64,000 bases of DNA from JAABVD01 sp965204545 (lineage in GTDB: Bacteria; Verrucomicrobiota; Verrucomicrobiia; Opitutales; UBA2995): positions 992,001 to 1,056,000 of the forward strand of contig CBDBFA010000003.1 in the NCBI GenBank assembly GCA_965204545.1, written 5' to 3'. This document shows positions 16,357 to 25,996 of this stretch, one piece after another. The position numbers and the translations under genes are program-made. The notes below the pieces were generated by a model. It saw nothing but the letters and a program-made list of their open reading frames with translations, did not search any database and was not told where the DNA came from. Position 1 is the stretch's first letter, and each line of letters begins with the position of its first letter.

Positions 16357-17622
16357 ATGCGTGTCCTCCTAACCTCCCACGGGTCGACCGGTGACATCTA
16401 TCCGGTCATCGCCTTTGGAAGGGCTTTGGCACGAGCCGGGCATTCCGTAACCTTCGCTTCCGCTCCGCTTTACCAAAGGGAAATCCTGCGGGCAAATCTC
16501 GACTACTATTACCTGCCTCCGGATTGGGAACAGGAAATCTTCACCGAATTCATGAGAAGATTGGACCGGTCCAAACACCCCATCAAGCAGTTGAGAGAAA
16601 TATACCGGGGGGCCCTCCCTTTTTTGGGGGAGGTTATCGACCGCATCGAGGAAGCGCTGGAAACCCACGACGTCTTATGCGGTTTGTATTTGTTTCCCCA
16701 CTACCGGGCCGTGGCCGAGCGCAAGGGCAAACCGTTTGCTTCCATAGCTCTCTGCCACAATACCATACCATCGCCAGACTTTCCACCGGGCCGGACCCCT
16801 GCCCTGCGGGGTTTTCCCAAATCCCTCCAGGTCCGTTGGAATATGGGCCTGTGGCGTTTGACCAATTTCGTGGTGGATAAAGCGATCAATCGGACCATCG
16901 GAGACATCCTCGGGGAAAAGGGGCTCCCAGCCGCTCGAAATTTTATCATGAATCCCGCCAGCCTGGTCCTGGTGGCGGTCTCCCCATCCCTCATGGCCGG
17001 ACGAGGCTCCGTGCACCATCGGTTTCAATTTACCGGCTTTCTGCGTTGGCAGGCTGAAGCCTGTCCAGCCGAGGAAAGGCGCATTGGAGATTTCTGCCGC
17101 GGTGAAGCCGTACCGGTCCTCACCTTTGGAAGCGTGGCATTTGATGACACCCACTCGATCATGAGCCGATTTGAGCGGAATTGGCCGGTGGGCAAAAAGA
17201 TAATCATCCAAACCGGTTGGTCCGGTCTATCGGTGGAGATGGAAAGGCCCGAGATCCTGGTGGTAGGGAAAATGTCCCACGATCAGCTCTTCGGCCACGC
17301 CTCTTGCGTCGTCCACCACGGCGGCGCCGGCACCACGGCTTCGGCGTTGTCGGCGGGAAAACCGCACATCATCGTCCCGCACATCGCCGACCAGGATTTC
17401 TGGGGTTCTGAAATGGTACGGCTCGGCACGGGAGTTGTCCTGCCCAAGGAACGTTGGCCGGAAAAACTGCCCGGCGCCGTCCGCTTGCTGGATACCCGAG
17501 GCGAATTCCGGGAAAAGGCGGGGGAGGTCCGGGACATCATGGCTCGGGAAAATGGCGCCGAACGTGCCATCGACCTGTTGCAAGCCCACGTAGAAGCCCA
17601 CAATTTGAATCGCCGGATTTGA
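16357..17622 (+). CDS. GT1-family glycosyltransferase (UGT/sterol glucosyltransferase-like)
   Basis: A 421-residue GT-B enzyme. The N-terminal acceptor domain starts MRVLLTSHGSTGDIYPVIAFGRALA, with the GSxGD(x)P loop of GT1/GT28 enzymes. The C-terminal donor domain carries VVHHGGAGTTASALSAGKP and PHIADQDFWG, the nucleotide-sugar-binding signature of the UGT/sterol glucosyltransferase group. The family moves glucose or a related sugar from a UDP donor to lipids, sterols or small molecules. The acceptor cannot be read from sequence, and no biosynthetic cluster surrounds it. It is probably peripheral to the inner membrane. A leader with two competing hairpins precedes it. Confidence 0.88.
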   Translation: MRVLLTSHGSTGDIYPVIAFGRALARAGHSVTFASAPLYQREILRANLDYYYLPPDWEQEIFTEFMRRLDRSKHPIKQLREIYRGALPFLGEVIDRIEEALETHDVLCGLYLFPHYRAVAERKGKPFASIALCHNTIPSPDFPPGRTPALRGFPKSLQVRWNMGLWRLTNFVVDKAINRTIGDILGEKGLPAARNFIMNPASLVLVAVSPSLMAGRGSVHHRFQFTGFLRWQAEACPAEERRIGDFCRGEAVPVLTFGSVAFDDTHSIMSRFERNWPVGKKIIIQTGWSGLSVEMERPEILVVGKMSHDQLFGHASCVVHHGGAGTTASALSAGKPHIIVPHIADQDFWGSEMVRLGTGVVLPKERWPEKLPGAVRLLDTRGEFREKAGEVRDIMARENGAERAIDLLQAHVEAHNLNRRI

Positions 17623-17663
17623 CAAGGGGGAATTTATAGGAATAACCTGCCCTCTAATTTGGC

Positions 17664-18014
17664 ATGAAAACTCCCCTTCTCATAGTAGTCCTGGCCCTGG
17701 TTTCCGCATTGTTTTTTTCCGGATGCGGTGAAACGGTGGAAGCGATCGTGGAGCCGGTTCCGGACGTATCGGCAACACAGGTCGGGAAATACAAATTTGA
17801 ATATTTCCACAAAGCTCCGGAAGACCGTCCCTTTGTCGTGGTAGCGGTCGTAACCGCCAAGACCTCCAATTTGGACAAGGCAAAGGACACCTTCAAGAAG
17901 CACTCCAAACCCTACAAAGCCCAAGCCGCGGTCAATTTGCGGGCCGTGAAGGTGGGCAACTACCGCGGTTTATCGGTCCATAATTGGCAGGCCGACCTGG
18001 TGATCTGGCAATAA
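17664..18014 (+). CDS. Small hypothetical lipoprotein
   Basis: A 116-residue protein with a lipoprotein signal peptide: a basic start, LLIVVLALVSALFF, then the lipobox FSGC with Cys20 as the likely lipidation site. The mature part has alternating hydrophobic strands (FVVVAVVTAK, AVNLRAVKVGNYRG, NWQADLVIWQ) and no family I recognise. It follows the glycosyltransferase by ~40 bp on the same strand and converges with lysA, whose stop is 6 bp away. No function is assigned. Confidence 0.7.
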   Translation: MKTPLLIVVLALVSALFFSGCGETVEAIVEPVPDVSATQVGKYKFEYFHKAPEDRPFVVVAVVTAKTSNLDKAKDTFKKHSKPYKAQAAVNLRAVKVGNYRGLSVHNWQADLVIWQ

Positions 18015-18019
18015 CGCCG

Positions 18020-19279
18020 CTAAAGGGGAACCTCGTTCTGCAAAATCTGATCGAGGGTTTGCCGTTTTCTGATGAGGGCAAGTTCCCCGGATTCCCGCAA
18101 CAGCGCCTCGGGAGTCTCGGGAAAGGAATTGTAATTCTTGGCCTGCATGGCCGAGCAATAGGCGCCGGCGCCGTCTATGACAAACAGATCGCCGATTTCC
18201 GCCCTCAGGAGTTTCCGTTCTTTCAACCGGACGGGGTCCGAGGGATCGGGGGTCAGAAGATCTCCGGATTCGCAGCAATGACCCACCACAATAACCGATT
18301 CCACGTCTCTGTGAGGTTCGTTGGCGCGGGGTATCACCGTCATAGGCTGTTGAGCCGCATACAGTGTGGGCCGAAGGATTTCGGACATTCCCGCATCCAG
18401 TTTGAGGAAGACGTGCCCATCCTCTCCGGTGGTGGTTTTGTCCTCAACGGAGGCCAACAGGCACCCGGCGTTTGCCACCAGGAAGGTGCCGGGTTCGATT
18501 TCCAGGTGTAATTTGCGCCCGGTCCGGCGGGCAAAGTCCTCCAACGCCGCCTTTATGGGAGCGCCTAACTCCGGGAGGCCTGTCGTAACCTCTTCCCGCA
18601 TTCTTCCGACTTTGAAGCCGCCTCCCAGATTCAAGTGAGTTACGGCTGGAAAACGCTCCACCTGCCGCAAGGTCAACAGGGCGGACTTTTGCCACACGGC
18701 CGGATCGCTGCCCGAACCGATATGGGTGTGAATGCGGAAAATTTCCAGGTCGAACCTGTCAATGATTTCCTCGGCCTCGGGCAAAAGTTCGTGCCAGATA
18801 CCAAAACTGGAGGACGGACCTCCAACGTTGGTCTTGTGGCTGCTGCCGGATCCCACCCCGGGATTGATGCGCAATCCCACCCGGTTTCCGGGCAGAGTTT
18901 CCCCGAAGGCCCTCAACTGCTTGAGGGAACAAGCGTTAATGCTGATCCCGGCCCCGACGAGGTCGGCAAAATCTTTCGGCAACTCCTGGGAACTCAAACT
19001 TATGTTTTCCGCCGGGATACCGGCACGAATGGCCCGATGCGCCTCAAAACCGCTGCTGGCGTCCATTTGCAGCCCCATTCGGTGAAATACCTGGAGAATG
19101 ACCGCATTCGAGCACGCTTTCATGGCATAGCGCCCGGTAAAACCGAAAGGTCTGGGAAAATCCAGAACCTTCCGGGCGTTTTCCTTCAGAGCCGCCTCGT
19201 CATAAACATAGACGGGGGTGCCGAATCGTCCGGCGATGTCCTCACATTGCGATGTGGTCAGAAAGCGCGGTTCAGGCAT
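18020..19279 (-). CDS. lysA: Diaminopimelate decarboxylase
   Basis: A 419-residue fold-III PLP decarboxylase from the ATG at 19279 (MPEPRFL); the frame is open upstream but runs into a terminator hairpin. PLP Lys54 sits in YAMKACSN. HTHIGSGSD, LNLGGGFKVG and the C-terminal GHCCESGDLL and DGAGAYC match the decarboxylase family. It would make lysine from meso-diaminopimelate. The SHKTNVGGPSSSFGI loop matches the DapDC/related subgroup. A carboxynorspermidine decarboxylase or another relative cannot be fully excluded. It is convergent with the lipoprotein gene. Confidence 0.82.
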   Translation of the reverse strand: MPEPRFLTTSQCEDIAGRFGTPVYVYDEAALKENARKVLDFPRPFGFTGRYAMKACSNAVILQVFHRMGLQMDASSGFEAHRAIRAGIPAENISLSSQELPKDFADLVGAGISINACSLKQLRAFGETLPGNRVGLRINPGVGSGSSHKTNVGGPSSSFGIWHELLPEAEEIIDRFDLEIFRIHTHIGSGSDPAVWQKSALLTLRQVERFPAVTHLNLGGGFKVGRMREEVTTGLPELGAPIKAALEDFARRTGRKLHLEIEPGTFLVANAGCLLASVEDKTTTGEDGHVFLKLDAGMSEILRPTLYAAQQPMTVIPRANEPHRDVESVIVVGHCCESGDLLTPDPSDPVRLKERKLLRAEIGDLFVIDGAGAYCSAMQAKNYNSFPETPEALLRESGELALIRKRQTLDQILQNEVPL

Positions 19280-19317
19280 AAGGGGCCCCAGTTTTTCAAT
19301 TCGGGCCAAGGGGTCGA

Positions 19318-19352
19318 TAAAAAAGTAGCCCGGCGCATGAAAGCGCCGGGCC
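19318..19352 (-). terminator. Rho-independent terminator of the beta-helix protein gene
   Basis: Read on the minus strand, a perfect 9-bp stem GCCCGGCGC/GCGCCGGGC (19351-19343 with 19336-19328, 6-nt loop) is followed by ACTTTTTTATC. It lies just after the stop of the secreted beta-helix gene and before lysA, ending that transcript. Confidence 0.8.
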
Positions 19353-19378
19353 ACGGGTATTAATGCAGGCTAAATAAA

Positions 19379-21217
19379 TTAACGAAAGATAAATACTTCA
19401 CCAAAGCCGATGCCTCCGGTATCTCCAGCCATCAGGAGCATGGTGTAAGCACCGGGAGGCAGGGTCAGAGCCGCCGCAGCCTCCTTATCTCCAGTAGGCG
19501 GAATGGTCGACAATACAATCAATCCCGCATTTGGAGATTCCATCCAATCGTCGTTTTGCGCAATCATTCCCATTCCCGGGGCATGAATCTCAATGCGCGG
19601 GTCGGCCAATGGATTAGAAATCCCATGGTCAGCGAGGCTGGGACCCTTTCCTATGAAAAGAACCGTTTGCGGCTCGTTTCCATGCAAAATGAACCCTACG
19701 TTCATTTCTTCGCCGGGGCCGGTCCCAACCAAACCGCGGGTGGATACATTGAGGAATTCCGCGTCGAGCTTGTTGTCCTCTGCGGAAGTCGCCATGTAAC
19801 CCTTCTGGTCCAGATAGGTCCATCCTTTGGCCCAATTGAACGTTCCAAAGGCGCCTTTGAAATCTACCTCGGTGAAGAAGTCTTCGTGGCCTTCCGGAAT
19901 ACCTATCATTGTCGTGGTATCCCATACCGGGCTCGTCACGTCGGTGACGCGAGGATCGACTTGAACGAGGGCGCCTTGGTTATCCCCTTCGCTAACGCGT
20001 TCGATGGCATCGACCACGATGGCGTCCCCAATAATGGTGTTGCTGTCATTCTCCCCGTTCAGCATTCCCAATTCCTGGGTCGAGCCGTTTCTGGCCAGGG
20101 AAGCCACCGTGCCATCGTAGTCGCCAAACAATCCAAATACGTTTCCGCCGCTGGCCAGGTTTCCGGCGTCGTACTGGGCCCGGGTAGTGTCGTCATCGAT
20201 ACGAATCGCGTATTCCTTATAGTCGTCGAAGACGCTGTTATAATACTTTCCTCCCGTATTGTCCTTCATCCTCCAGGCTGCGTTGCTTTGGGGGTTGTTT
20301 CCATTAGCGCCGGAGCCGATGTAGGTGGCGTTGAGAATCACAGGAATGGCGTAGGGTTCCAGCGTCTTGTCGTCGCCGTCACCGCCGTCCATTTCAGCGC
20401 CGTAATTGGAGCCGGCGCCAACGTCCTTTTGCATGGCGAACCAGAATTGGCCGCGTCCGCGGTAGCCCTGGTCCCAATCGAAGGACTCGTCCTCGTTGAA
20501 GGCCATGACCATGTATTTCATGTCCACGGTTCCCCCGAACATTTCCACCCCGTCGTCCTGGTTATTGAAAACCTCGACGAATCTGATGGTAGTGCCGCTG
20601 CCCACGGCGCCCAGGGTCAGCCCGTTGATTTCCTCGTCCTGCTGAAACTCGTATCCCCCGTATCTGATGGAAACAAAGGTCAGAACTCCGGAATCGTCTT
20701 CATCATCATTACCGCCGTAGATTATGTTCGCGTCGTCTCCTCCGGCGGGGAAGCCCTCCACTTCGAAGGTGCCAATGGTGGAACCTCCGATGCCAGGGTT
20801 TTCAGGGGTATTGAGGATGGCTTTGCCCAGAATGATCAATCCGCCCCAAAATCCGCTGTCCTCAAGGGTGATGTCGCGCGTTCCTCCATCTGGCAGGGCT
20901 ACCCCATCGCGTTCTTCCAATGCGGTGAAGTGGATGGGGTTGGACGGAGTGCCTTGCGCCATGATCTTGCACCCGCGGGTTATCACGAGGGAACCGAAAG
21001 TGCCCTCGGCGACGTCTTCCGTGCCATAAATCCAGGTTCCCGGTTCTATGGTGAGGGTGGCGCCATCGGTTACGAAGACCGGCTTCTTCAATATGTAGGC
21101 ATTGTCGGCCGTCCAGGCGGTGTCCGCCGTAACATTTTCTGTCACCTCAATGTCCGCGCCATAGGCGCCGACCAGAGCGAAGGCGAATGTGAGTAGCAGT
21201 ATTATCAGTTTTTTCAT
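19379..21217 (-). CDS. Secreted right-handed beta-helix protein with verrucomicrobial C-terminal domain
   Basis: A 612-residue exported protein with a signal peptide at residues 1-20 (KKLIILLLTFAFALVGAYG). The first ~480 residues are beta-helix-like, rich in G, D and N (TLTIEPGTWIYG, GSLVITRGCKIMAQGTPSNPIHFTA, GGLIILGKAI, DDGVEMFGGTVDMKYMVM). The last ~120 residues form a separate domain beginning NVSTRGLVGTG, with GNEPQTVLFIGKGPSLADHG and ADPRIEIH...NDDW. I recall this domain as repeated across secreted Verrucomicrobia proteins. The gene lies 50 bp downstream of a TonB receptor on the same strand. The pair probably works at the outer membrane, with this protein as surface binder or processor. 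The ligand is unknown. Confidence 0.75.
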   Translation of the reverse strand: MKKLIILLLTFAFALVGAYGADIEVTENVTADTAWTADNAYILKKPVFVTDGATLTIEPGTWIYGTEDVAEGTFGSLVITRGCKIMAQGTPSNPIHFTALEERDGVALPDGGTRDITLEDSGFWGGLIILGKAILNTPENPGIGGSTIGTFEVEGFPAGGDDANIIYGGNDDEDDSGVLTFVSIRYGGYEFQQDEEINGLTLGAVGSGTTIRFVEVFNNQDDGVEMFGGTVDMKYMVMAFNEDESFDWDQGYRGRGQFWFAMQKDVGAGSNYGAEMDGGDGDDKTLEPYAIPVILNATYIGSGANGNNPQSNAAWRMKDNTGGKYYNSVFDDYKEYAIRIDDDTTRAQYDAGNLASGGNVFGLFGDYDGTVASLARNGSTQELGMLNGENDSNTIIGDAIVVDAIERVSEGDNQGALVQVDPRVTDVTSPVWDTTTMIGIPEGHEDFFTEVDFKGAFGTFNWAKGWTYLDQKGYMATSAEDNKLDAEFLNVSTRGLVGTGPGEEMNVGFILHGNEPQTVLFIGKGPSLADHGISNPLADPRIEIHAPGMGMIAQNDDWMESPNAGLIVLSTIPPTGDKEAAAALTLPPGAYTMLLMAGDTGGIGFGEVFIFR

Positions 21218-21267
21218 GTGGTTCGGTTTCAGGTTATTTCAGGTTATTTTTTCCGAAGAAACAGGGG

Positions 21268-24216
21268 TCAGTATTTGTAGGATCCGCTCAGGCTGAAGGA
21301 GAGTCCCGTCCTGTAGAATTCGTACCAGGGCCGGACCTCGGTTCCCTTGTAGAACAGTTCGTTGGCCTCATCGAGCAGGTTTTTGGCGGACAATTTTGCG
21401 GTAAATTTTCCCCAGGTCTTCTGCACGTTGGCGTCCAGGGATTGCCGGTCCGCCTCGAAGATACTGGGGGTCTCGTCCCCGATGAAACGCAGGGTCTCCC
21501 CCACGTAGTTGTAAAACAGATTGGCAGCCCAACCGGTATCCTGGTTGTCGTATCCCAGGTTGAGGTTGGCTATCCAATCCGGCTGGGCTTCGAATACCGT
21601 GCCCGAATTACTGCTGGAGCCTTCCGACAGGGGAGACAGTTCCGAGTCGATAAAGGTGAGGTTTCCGCCGACCGACCAATGGGCGGCAAAGGATTTTCTC
21701 ACTTCAAACTCCACCCCGGCAATTTCACCGGTTTCGGTATTAACCCAGGAATAGAAGGGACGGGAATTTACTCCGCTGAGGACGGTTTGCACGATGGGCT
21801 TGGAGAAATCCTTGTAGTAGATGCCGGCGGCGAGGAGGTCGCCCTCGGCAAAAAACCACTCCCAGCGCGCATCGAAATTATCCGTGAGGGTAATTTCCAG
21901 ATCCGGATTGCCGGAAATGATTTCTCCACTCTGGGCATCTTCCAGGCGGAAAGGGGAAAATTCGCGGAAGGTTGGCCTGGCCAGGGTTTTGCCGTAAGCA
22001 AATCGGAGGTTTACATCTCCGTCGCGTCCCAAGGGACGCACGATATGGAAAGCGGGCAACCACTGAGAGCTTTCGATGGAGCCGTTTCTGCCCCGCAGCG
22101 ACGCATTGACGAACTCATCGATGGTGGCCACTTCCATATTGGTCGCTTCGTGACGGGCCCCGATGATGAAGCGCAAGCCGGTTGTCAGTTCAAAGTCGGT
22201 CATAAGGTAGACGGCCTCAATATCCTCGGAGCCAGTGTAGGATTTGGCGTTGCCGGAGGTCCTGCTCAGTTCGTTGTATTCGAGCTGCCCGCGGGATTGG
22301 TAGCGGAAGGGAGAACCCAGGGGAAAGGTCTGGTCGATCCACTGATTGTCCTCGAAGTTTTCAAAAAAATTGATCCGCGACTCGGGAACGTTGCTGAGTA
22401 TCCTCAAATATCCCCGGGCGGAAAAAAACCGGCCCAGTGAATCGCGAGTGGCCTCCGATGCCAAAGCGCCGACTTTGATCTCGGCCGTGTTGAGGGACTC
22501 GAAATTCAAGGGGATACTGAAATCGACCGTATAGTTTTCCTTTTCGTCATTGAGGAAATCATAGGACTTGAAGGGAAACCGGGGGTTCTCGGTAATAAAA
22601 AGCCGGTCAAAGGAACCGTCCGAATAGAGGTACTTGATGGCGCTGAAGGACCGCTCATCCGGGTTGTCCTCCGAGGTTTCCGATAAACTGGCCGTCCATT
22701 TCAACTCGGCGTCGTTCAGGCCGGGGAAGAAATGTTTGCCTTTCAACTGGTGCAGGCTCAGCTCTTTTTCGGTGTGTTTGAGACGGGTGGTGGTGAGAAA
22801 TTCTTTCCCCTCGGTGCGGCCTTCGGGCAGGTTTCTTTGCCGGACGGGGTTTCCGGGCTCATTGACGGTGGTAACATTTTCAAAGCCATTATCCCCGAAA
22901 TGCACGATGTCATTGCTCTTGGAATTAAGGACGTAGTTGTAGGCGATCTCGTGGTCGGGATTGGGAAGCAGGGCGATATTGGCCAGGGCGCCGTAACTGA
23001 TTTCCTCGTCCGAATCGGTTCGGTCGAATCCGTTCTTGGCGGAAAGGTTGTCCGGCCGGCCGATCCATCTCTCCACCCGCTTGTTCTCCACCAGGGAAAA
23101 GCCATGCGACCGAGTGAAGTTGAAAAAATAGCCCAACCTTCCCTCCGATCCGACATTGATGGAATTCCCGGTGGAAATAGCGAAGGAAAGATCCGGGGTG
23201 GCAGTTTTCAAAACGGGATACCAACCGGATGCGTGGAGCGATCGAAACAGAATTTTGGCCTCCTCCGAGGTTTCAAATCGGGTGGCCAATCCATACTCCC
23301 CCGGAGTCGGAGGTATGTTTTCGGACAAAGCATCCTCGGTGGAACCCAGAAAATCCATGTTGCGTCCCGGGATGCCCATTATTTCCCGATGCGTGGCCTC
23401 GTTGTAACCCAGGCCCACAGATACGTTGAAAACCGGTTCCTCCGGAAACGATTTGGTGGCGATATCCACCGATCCCCCGGTAAAATCGCCCGGTTTGTCC
23501 GGGGTGAAGGTCTTGGTGGTCACGATTTTATCCAAGAGGTCGGCAGGAATGATATCCAGTTGAACGGTTTTTTTCGCCGGATCGTTGCTGGGAAGAACCG
23601 CGCCGTTCATCAAAGTGTTGGAATAGCGGTCGCCCAATCCGCGAATCACGGCGAATTTTCCATCCACTATGTTGGCGCCCACCATTTTCGACATGGCCTC
23701 GGCCGCATCTTTGGCCCCGGCCCGACTCATGAACTCGGCCCCCAGGGAATCGCTCACCGCGGCCGCTTTCTGCCGGTCGGCCAACAGAGCGACATTCTGC
23801 GCCATGACCTCGATCGCGGTTATTTCGAATGTGGCCAATTCGAAGTCGGCCGAGACGGCCGTCATGGGAACGTCCAGAGAAAACACTTCGCCCTCCCGGA
23901 TGGTCACCTCGGAAACGCGCAAGGTCTGATAATTTTCTTTCTCGAAGGTTACGGTGTGACTGCCCACGGGAAGGTCCGCAACGCGATAGCGTCCTTCCAA
24001 ATCCGTGAAAACAGGCTGTGATTCCACTCCCTCGATATTGACGCTGACACCCCTCAAACCGTCGGCAAAATCGATGTCTATCACCCTGCCTGCGAGAGTT
24101 CCGGTTTGCTCGGCAGCCGACAACTCGGGCGAGGTCTCGGCCTGTCCCACAAGCCTCGGAGTCAAGAGCAGGAAATTCATAAGACTTGCATGAAGGGCAA
24201 AATAACCTAGCCGCAT
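21268..24216 (-). CDS. TonB-dependent outer-membrane receptor with N-terminal CarboxypepD-reg domain
   Basis: A 982-residue receptor. A signal peptide is followed by a carboxypeptidase-regulatory-like domain (TLAGRVIDIDFADGLRGVSV, DLEGRYRVADLPVGSHTV, residues ~38-115). The plug follows with AVSDSLGAEFMSRAG and GDRYSNTLMNGAVLPS. The rest is a long beta-barrel ending in the aromatic SLSGSYKY. The plug's repeated D/S-rich pattern is of the SusC-like/oligomer-uptake or siderophore class, but the ligand is not readable. It probably forms an operon with the beta-helix protein downstream. No TonB, SusD or degradative enzymes are adjacent. Confidence 0.9.
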   Translation of the reverse strand: MRLGYFALHASLMNFLLLTPRLVGQAETSPELSAAEQTGTLAGRVIDIDFADGLRGVSVNIEGVESQPVFTDLEGRYRVADLPVGSHTVTFEKENYQTLRVSEVTIREGEVFSLDVPMTAVSADFELATFEITAIEVMAQNVALLADRQKAAAVSDSLGAEFMSRAGAKDAAEAMSKMVGANIVDGKFAVIRGLGDRYSNTLMNGAVLPSNDPAKKTVQLDIIPADLLDKIVTTKTFTPDKPGDFTGGSVDIATKSFPEEPVFNVSVGLGYNEATHREIMGIPGRNMDFLGSTEDALSENIPPTPGEYGLATRFETSEEAKILFRSLHASGWYPVLKTATPDLSFAISTGNSINVGSEGRLGYFFNFTRSHGFSLVENKRVERWIGRPDNLSAKNGFDRTDSDEEISYGALANIALLPNPDHEIAYNYVLNSKSNDIVHFGDNGFENVTTVNEPGNPVRQRNLPEGRTEGKEFLTTTRLKHTEKELSLHQLKGKHFFPGLNDAELKWTASLSETSEDNPDERSFSAIKYLYSDGSFDRLFITENPRFPFKSYDFLNDEKENYTVDFSIPLNFESLNTAEIKVGALASEATRDSLGRFFSARGYLRILSNVPESRINFFENFEDNQWIDQTFPLGSPFRYQSRGQLEYNELSRTSGNAKSYTGSEDIEAVYLMTDFELTTGLRFIIGARHEATNMEVATIDEFVNASLRGRNGSIESSQWLPAFHIVRPLGRDGDVNLRFAYGKTLARPTFREFSPFRLEDAQSGEIISGNPDLEITLTDNFDARWEWFFAEGDLLAAGIYYKDFSKPIVQTVLSGVNSRPFYSWVNTETGEIAGVEFEVRKSFAAHWSVGGNLTFIDSELSPLSEGSSSNSGTVFEAQPDWIANLNLGYDNQDTGWAANLFYNYVGETLRFIGDETPSIFEADRQSLDANVQKTWGKFTAKLSAKNLLDEANELFYKGTEVRPWYEFYRTGLSFSLSGSYKY

Positions 24217-24388
24217 AATTCCAAAAATCGGATGAGTCTGATGATATGGACGTGGACCGGTATGCGGGTTGAATAGGGAATAAACAACCCTATTTGCCCC
24301 CTGTTTCCGGATTGTTACCGGCGTTACTTCAGCGTAACGGTTGCAACCGATTCTTTACACTCCGGGCAGGGTGGCCCGTCCCTTTTCG

Positions 24389-24416
24389 AGGTCGAAAAAT
24401 GACCTCGATTTTTGGA
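24389..24416 (+). other. Terminator-like hairpin with no upstream plus-strand gene
   Basis: CGAGGTC-GAAAAAT-GACCTCG makes a 7-bp stem followed by ATTTTTGG on the plus strand. No plus-strand gene precedes it, so its role is unclear. It sits in the 571-bp gap before the M20 gene. Confidence 0.4.
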
Positions 24417-24420
24417 TGGA

Positions 24421-24577
24421 ATGGGCAACGCATGCGTCTCCCCTACGTTTTCGTTGGCAATCGTTCCCTTGGCGGCAATTTATCCCCGGTCGTTGGGTTG
24501 GCGTTCGTTCCATTGGCAATCGTTTCTTTGTCGGCAATTTATCGCCGGTTCGTAGGGGCGACGCATGCATCGCCCAT
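24421..24577. repeat. 157-bp element with 27-bp inverted ends and an internal tandem duplication
   Basis: The left arm (24421-24447) and right arm (24551-24577) are inverted copies with three mismatches in 27, each containing GACGCATGC-like palindromic sequence next to CCCCTACG. The interior repeats a TTGGCAATCGTT...GGCAATTTAT unit with a 59-bp period (from 24453 and 24512). No gene is supported in 24217-24787; the remainder is unremarkable. Confidence 0.7.
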
Positions 24578-24787
24578 TGGTAATGCCCGGAAAGGTCGCT
24601 TCGGTTGGAATTCAATCCGCCGTTTCCCGATCGAATTTCCTTATGCGTCGGTCAGTAATTTGCGTCCTCCTTTTTTTAAAATATCCTGTCCATCCCGTCC
24701 ATCCATGTTAAATATCGATCACGATTGTAGAATACCGCATTTCAACCCCTCACCTTCATCCTTTCTCCTTTTTTCCCACCATTTGCC

Positions 24788-25993
24788 ATGCCGACGGACC
24801 TATCCGAAACCAAACAGGCGGCCCTGCTGGAATTGGCAGATTCATTCGAAGAGGAGACGAGGGAATTGCGACGGTTTCTACATCGACACCCCGAACCCAG
24901 TGGAGAGGAATACCGGACAACTGCCAAAATTGCCCAGGTTCTGGACCAAAGGGGAATCCGTTGTCGACTCGCTCCCGACAAGCGGGGTCTGATCGTCGAC
25001 TCCCGGCATCAGGATGCCCCTCGCCGCATTGCCCTGCGGGCGGACTTGGACGCCTTGCGCTTGCAGGATGCAAAGACCCTAGACTACCGGTCCTCGGAGC
25101 CTGACGTCATGCACGCCTGCGGCCACGATGCCCACACCGCCATGTTGGTGAGCGCGGTCAGTGCCCTGGACGCGTTTGACGAAAAGCGCCCGGGATTGCT
25201 CACCTGGAGGGCGATCTTCCAACCGGCGGAGGAAACTGGCGCCGGGGCCAAGGAGATGCTGGAAATCGGCGCGATGGATTCGATTGACGCAGTGGTCGCT
25301 TTGCACGTCGACCCCGGTCTCTACGTGGGCAAAGCCGCCACTCGCGAAGGGGTTCTGACCGCCATCTGCGAGGAATTCAAAATAGATATCGAGGGGAAAG
25401 GCGGGCACGGCGCCCGGCCCCAACAAACCATTGATCCCATTGCAGCCGGGGTTCGCTTGATCAATGCCCTCTACCGGGAGTTTCCTCACGAATGTGACCC
25501 CGAAGACCCCGTGGCCTTTTCCGTCGGCGTTTTTCGGGCCGGCGCCAGCCCCAATGTAATTCCGGCAACCTGCCAAATTCGCGGCTCTATTCGCACCACC
25601 CGGTCCGGTTCCTCGGAGCGGGTCAATGAGCGAATCCGCGAAATTCTGGCCGAGACGGAATCCGCCACCGGGGCAACCCTTCGATTTACCCGGACCTTTC
25701 TCTTGCCCAGCGTAGTAAACCACCCCGAAACCACGCGGGTCTGCCGCCGAGCCGGGGAAAGGGTTCTGGGAAGCGGCCAAGTGGAGGAATTGGCAGGGCC
25801 CAGCATGGGGGGCGAGGATTTTTCCTATTATCAAACGGAAGCGCCGGTTTGCATGATGCGGCTGGGAGTGGGCACACCTGGGGAAAGCGAAAAGGTCCTC
25901 CATTCACCACATTTCGATTTGGATGAAAGAGCCTTGCCACTCGGTTCCAAAATACTTGCCTTATCCACTCTTCAACTTTCCATGCACACTTGA
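24788..25993 (+). CDS. M20-family amidohydrolase
   Basis: A 401-residue metallo-amidohydrolase of the M20D/hippurate-hydrolase type. HRHPEPSGEEYRT (residues ~33-44), the metal site HACGHDAHT (109-117), QPAEETGAGAKEM and the central dimerisation domain with GKGGHGARPQQTIDPI are visible. A C-terminal GGEDFSYY completes the metal site. Members hydrolyse N-acyl amino acids or similar amides. The exact substrate cannot be determined. ybdK starts three bases after the stop, suggesting a two-gene operon. Confidence 0.88.
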   Translation: MPTDLSETKQAALLELADSFEEETRELRRFLHRHPEPSGEEYRTTAKIAQVLDQRGIRCRLAPDKRGLIVDSRHQDAPRRIALRADLDALRLQDAKTLDYRSSEPDVMHACGHDAHTAMLVSAVSALDAFDEKRPGLLTWRAIFQPAEETGAGAKEMLEIGAMDSIDAVVALHVDPGLYVGKAATREGVLTAICEEFKIDIEGKGGHGARPQQTIDPIAAGVRLINALYREFPHECDPEDPVAFSVGVFRAGASPNVIPATCQIRGSIRTTRSGSSERVNERIREILAETESATGATLRFTRTFLLPSVVNHPETTRVCRRAGERVLGSGQVEELAGPSMGGEDFSYYQTEAPVCMMRLGVGTPGESEKVLHSPHFDLDERALPLGSKILALSTLQLSMHT

Positions 25994-25996
25994 ACC

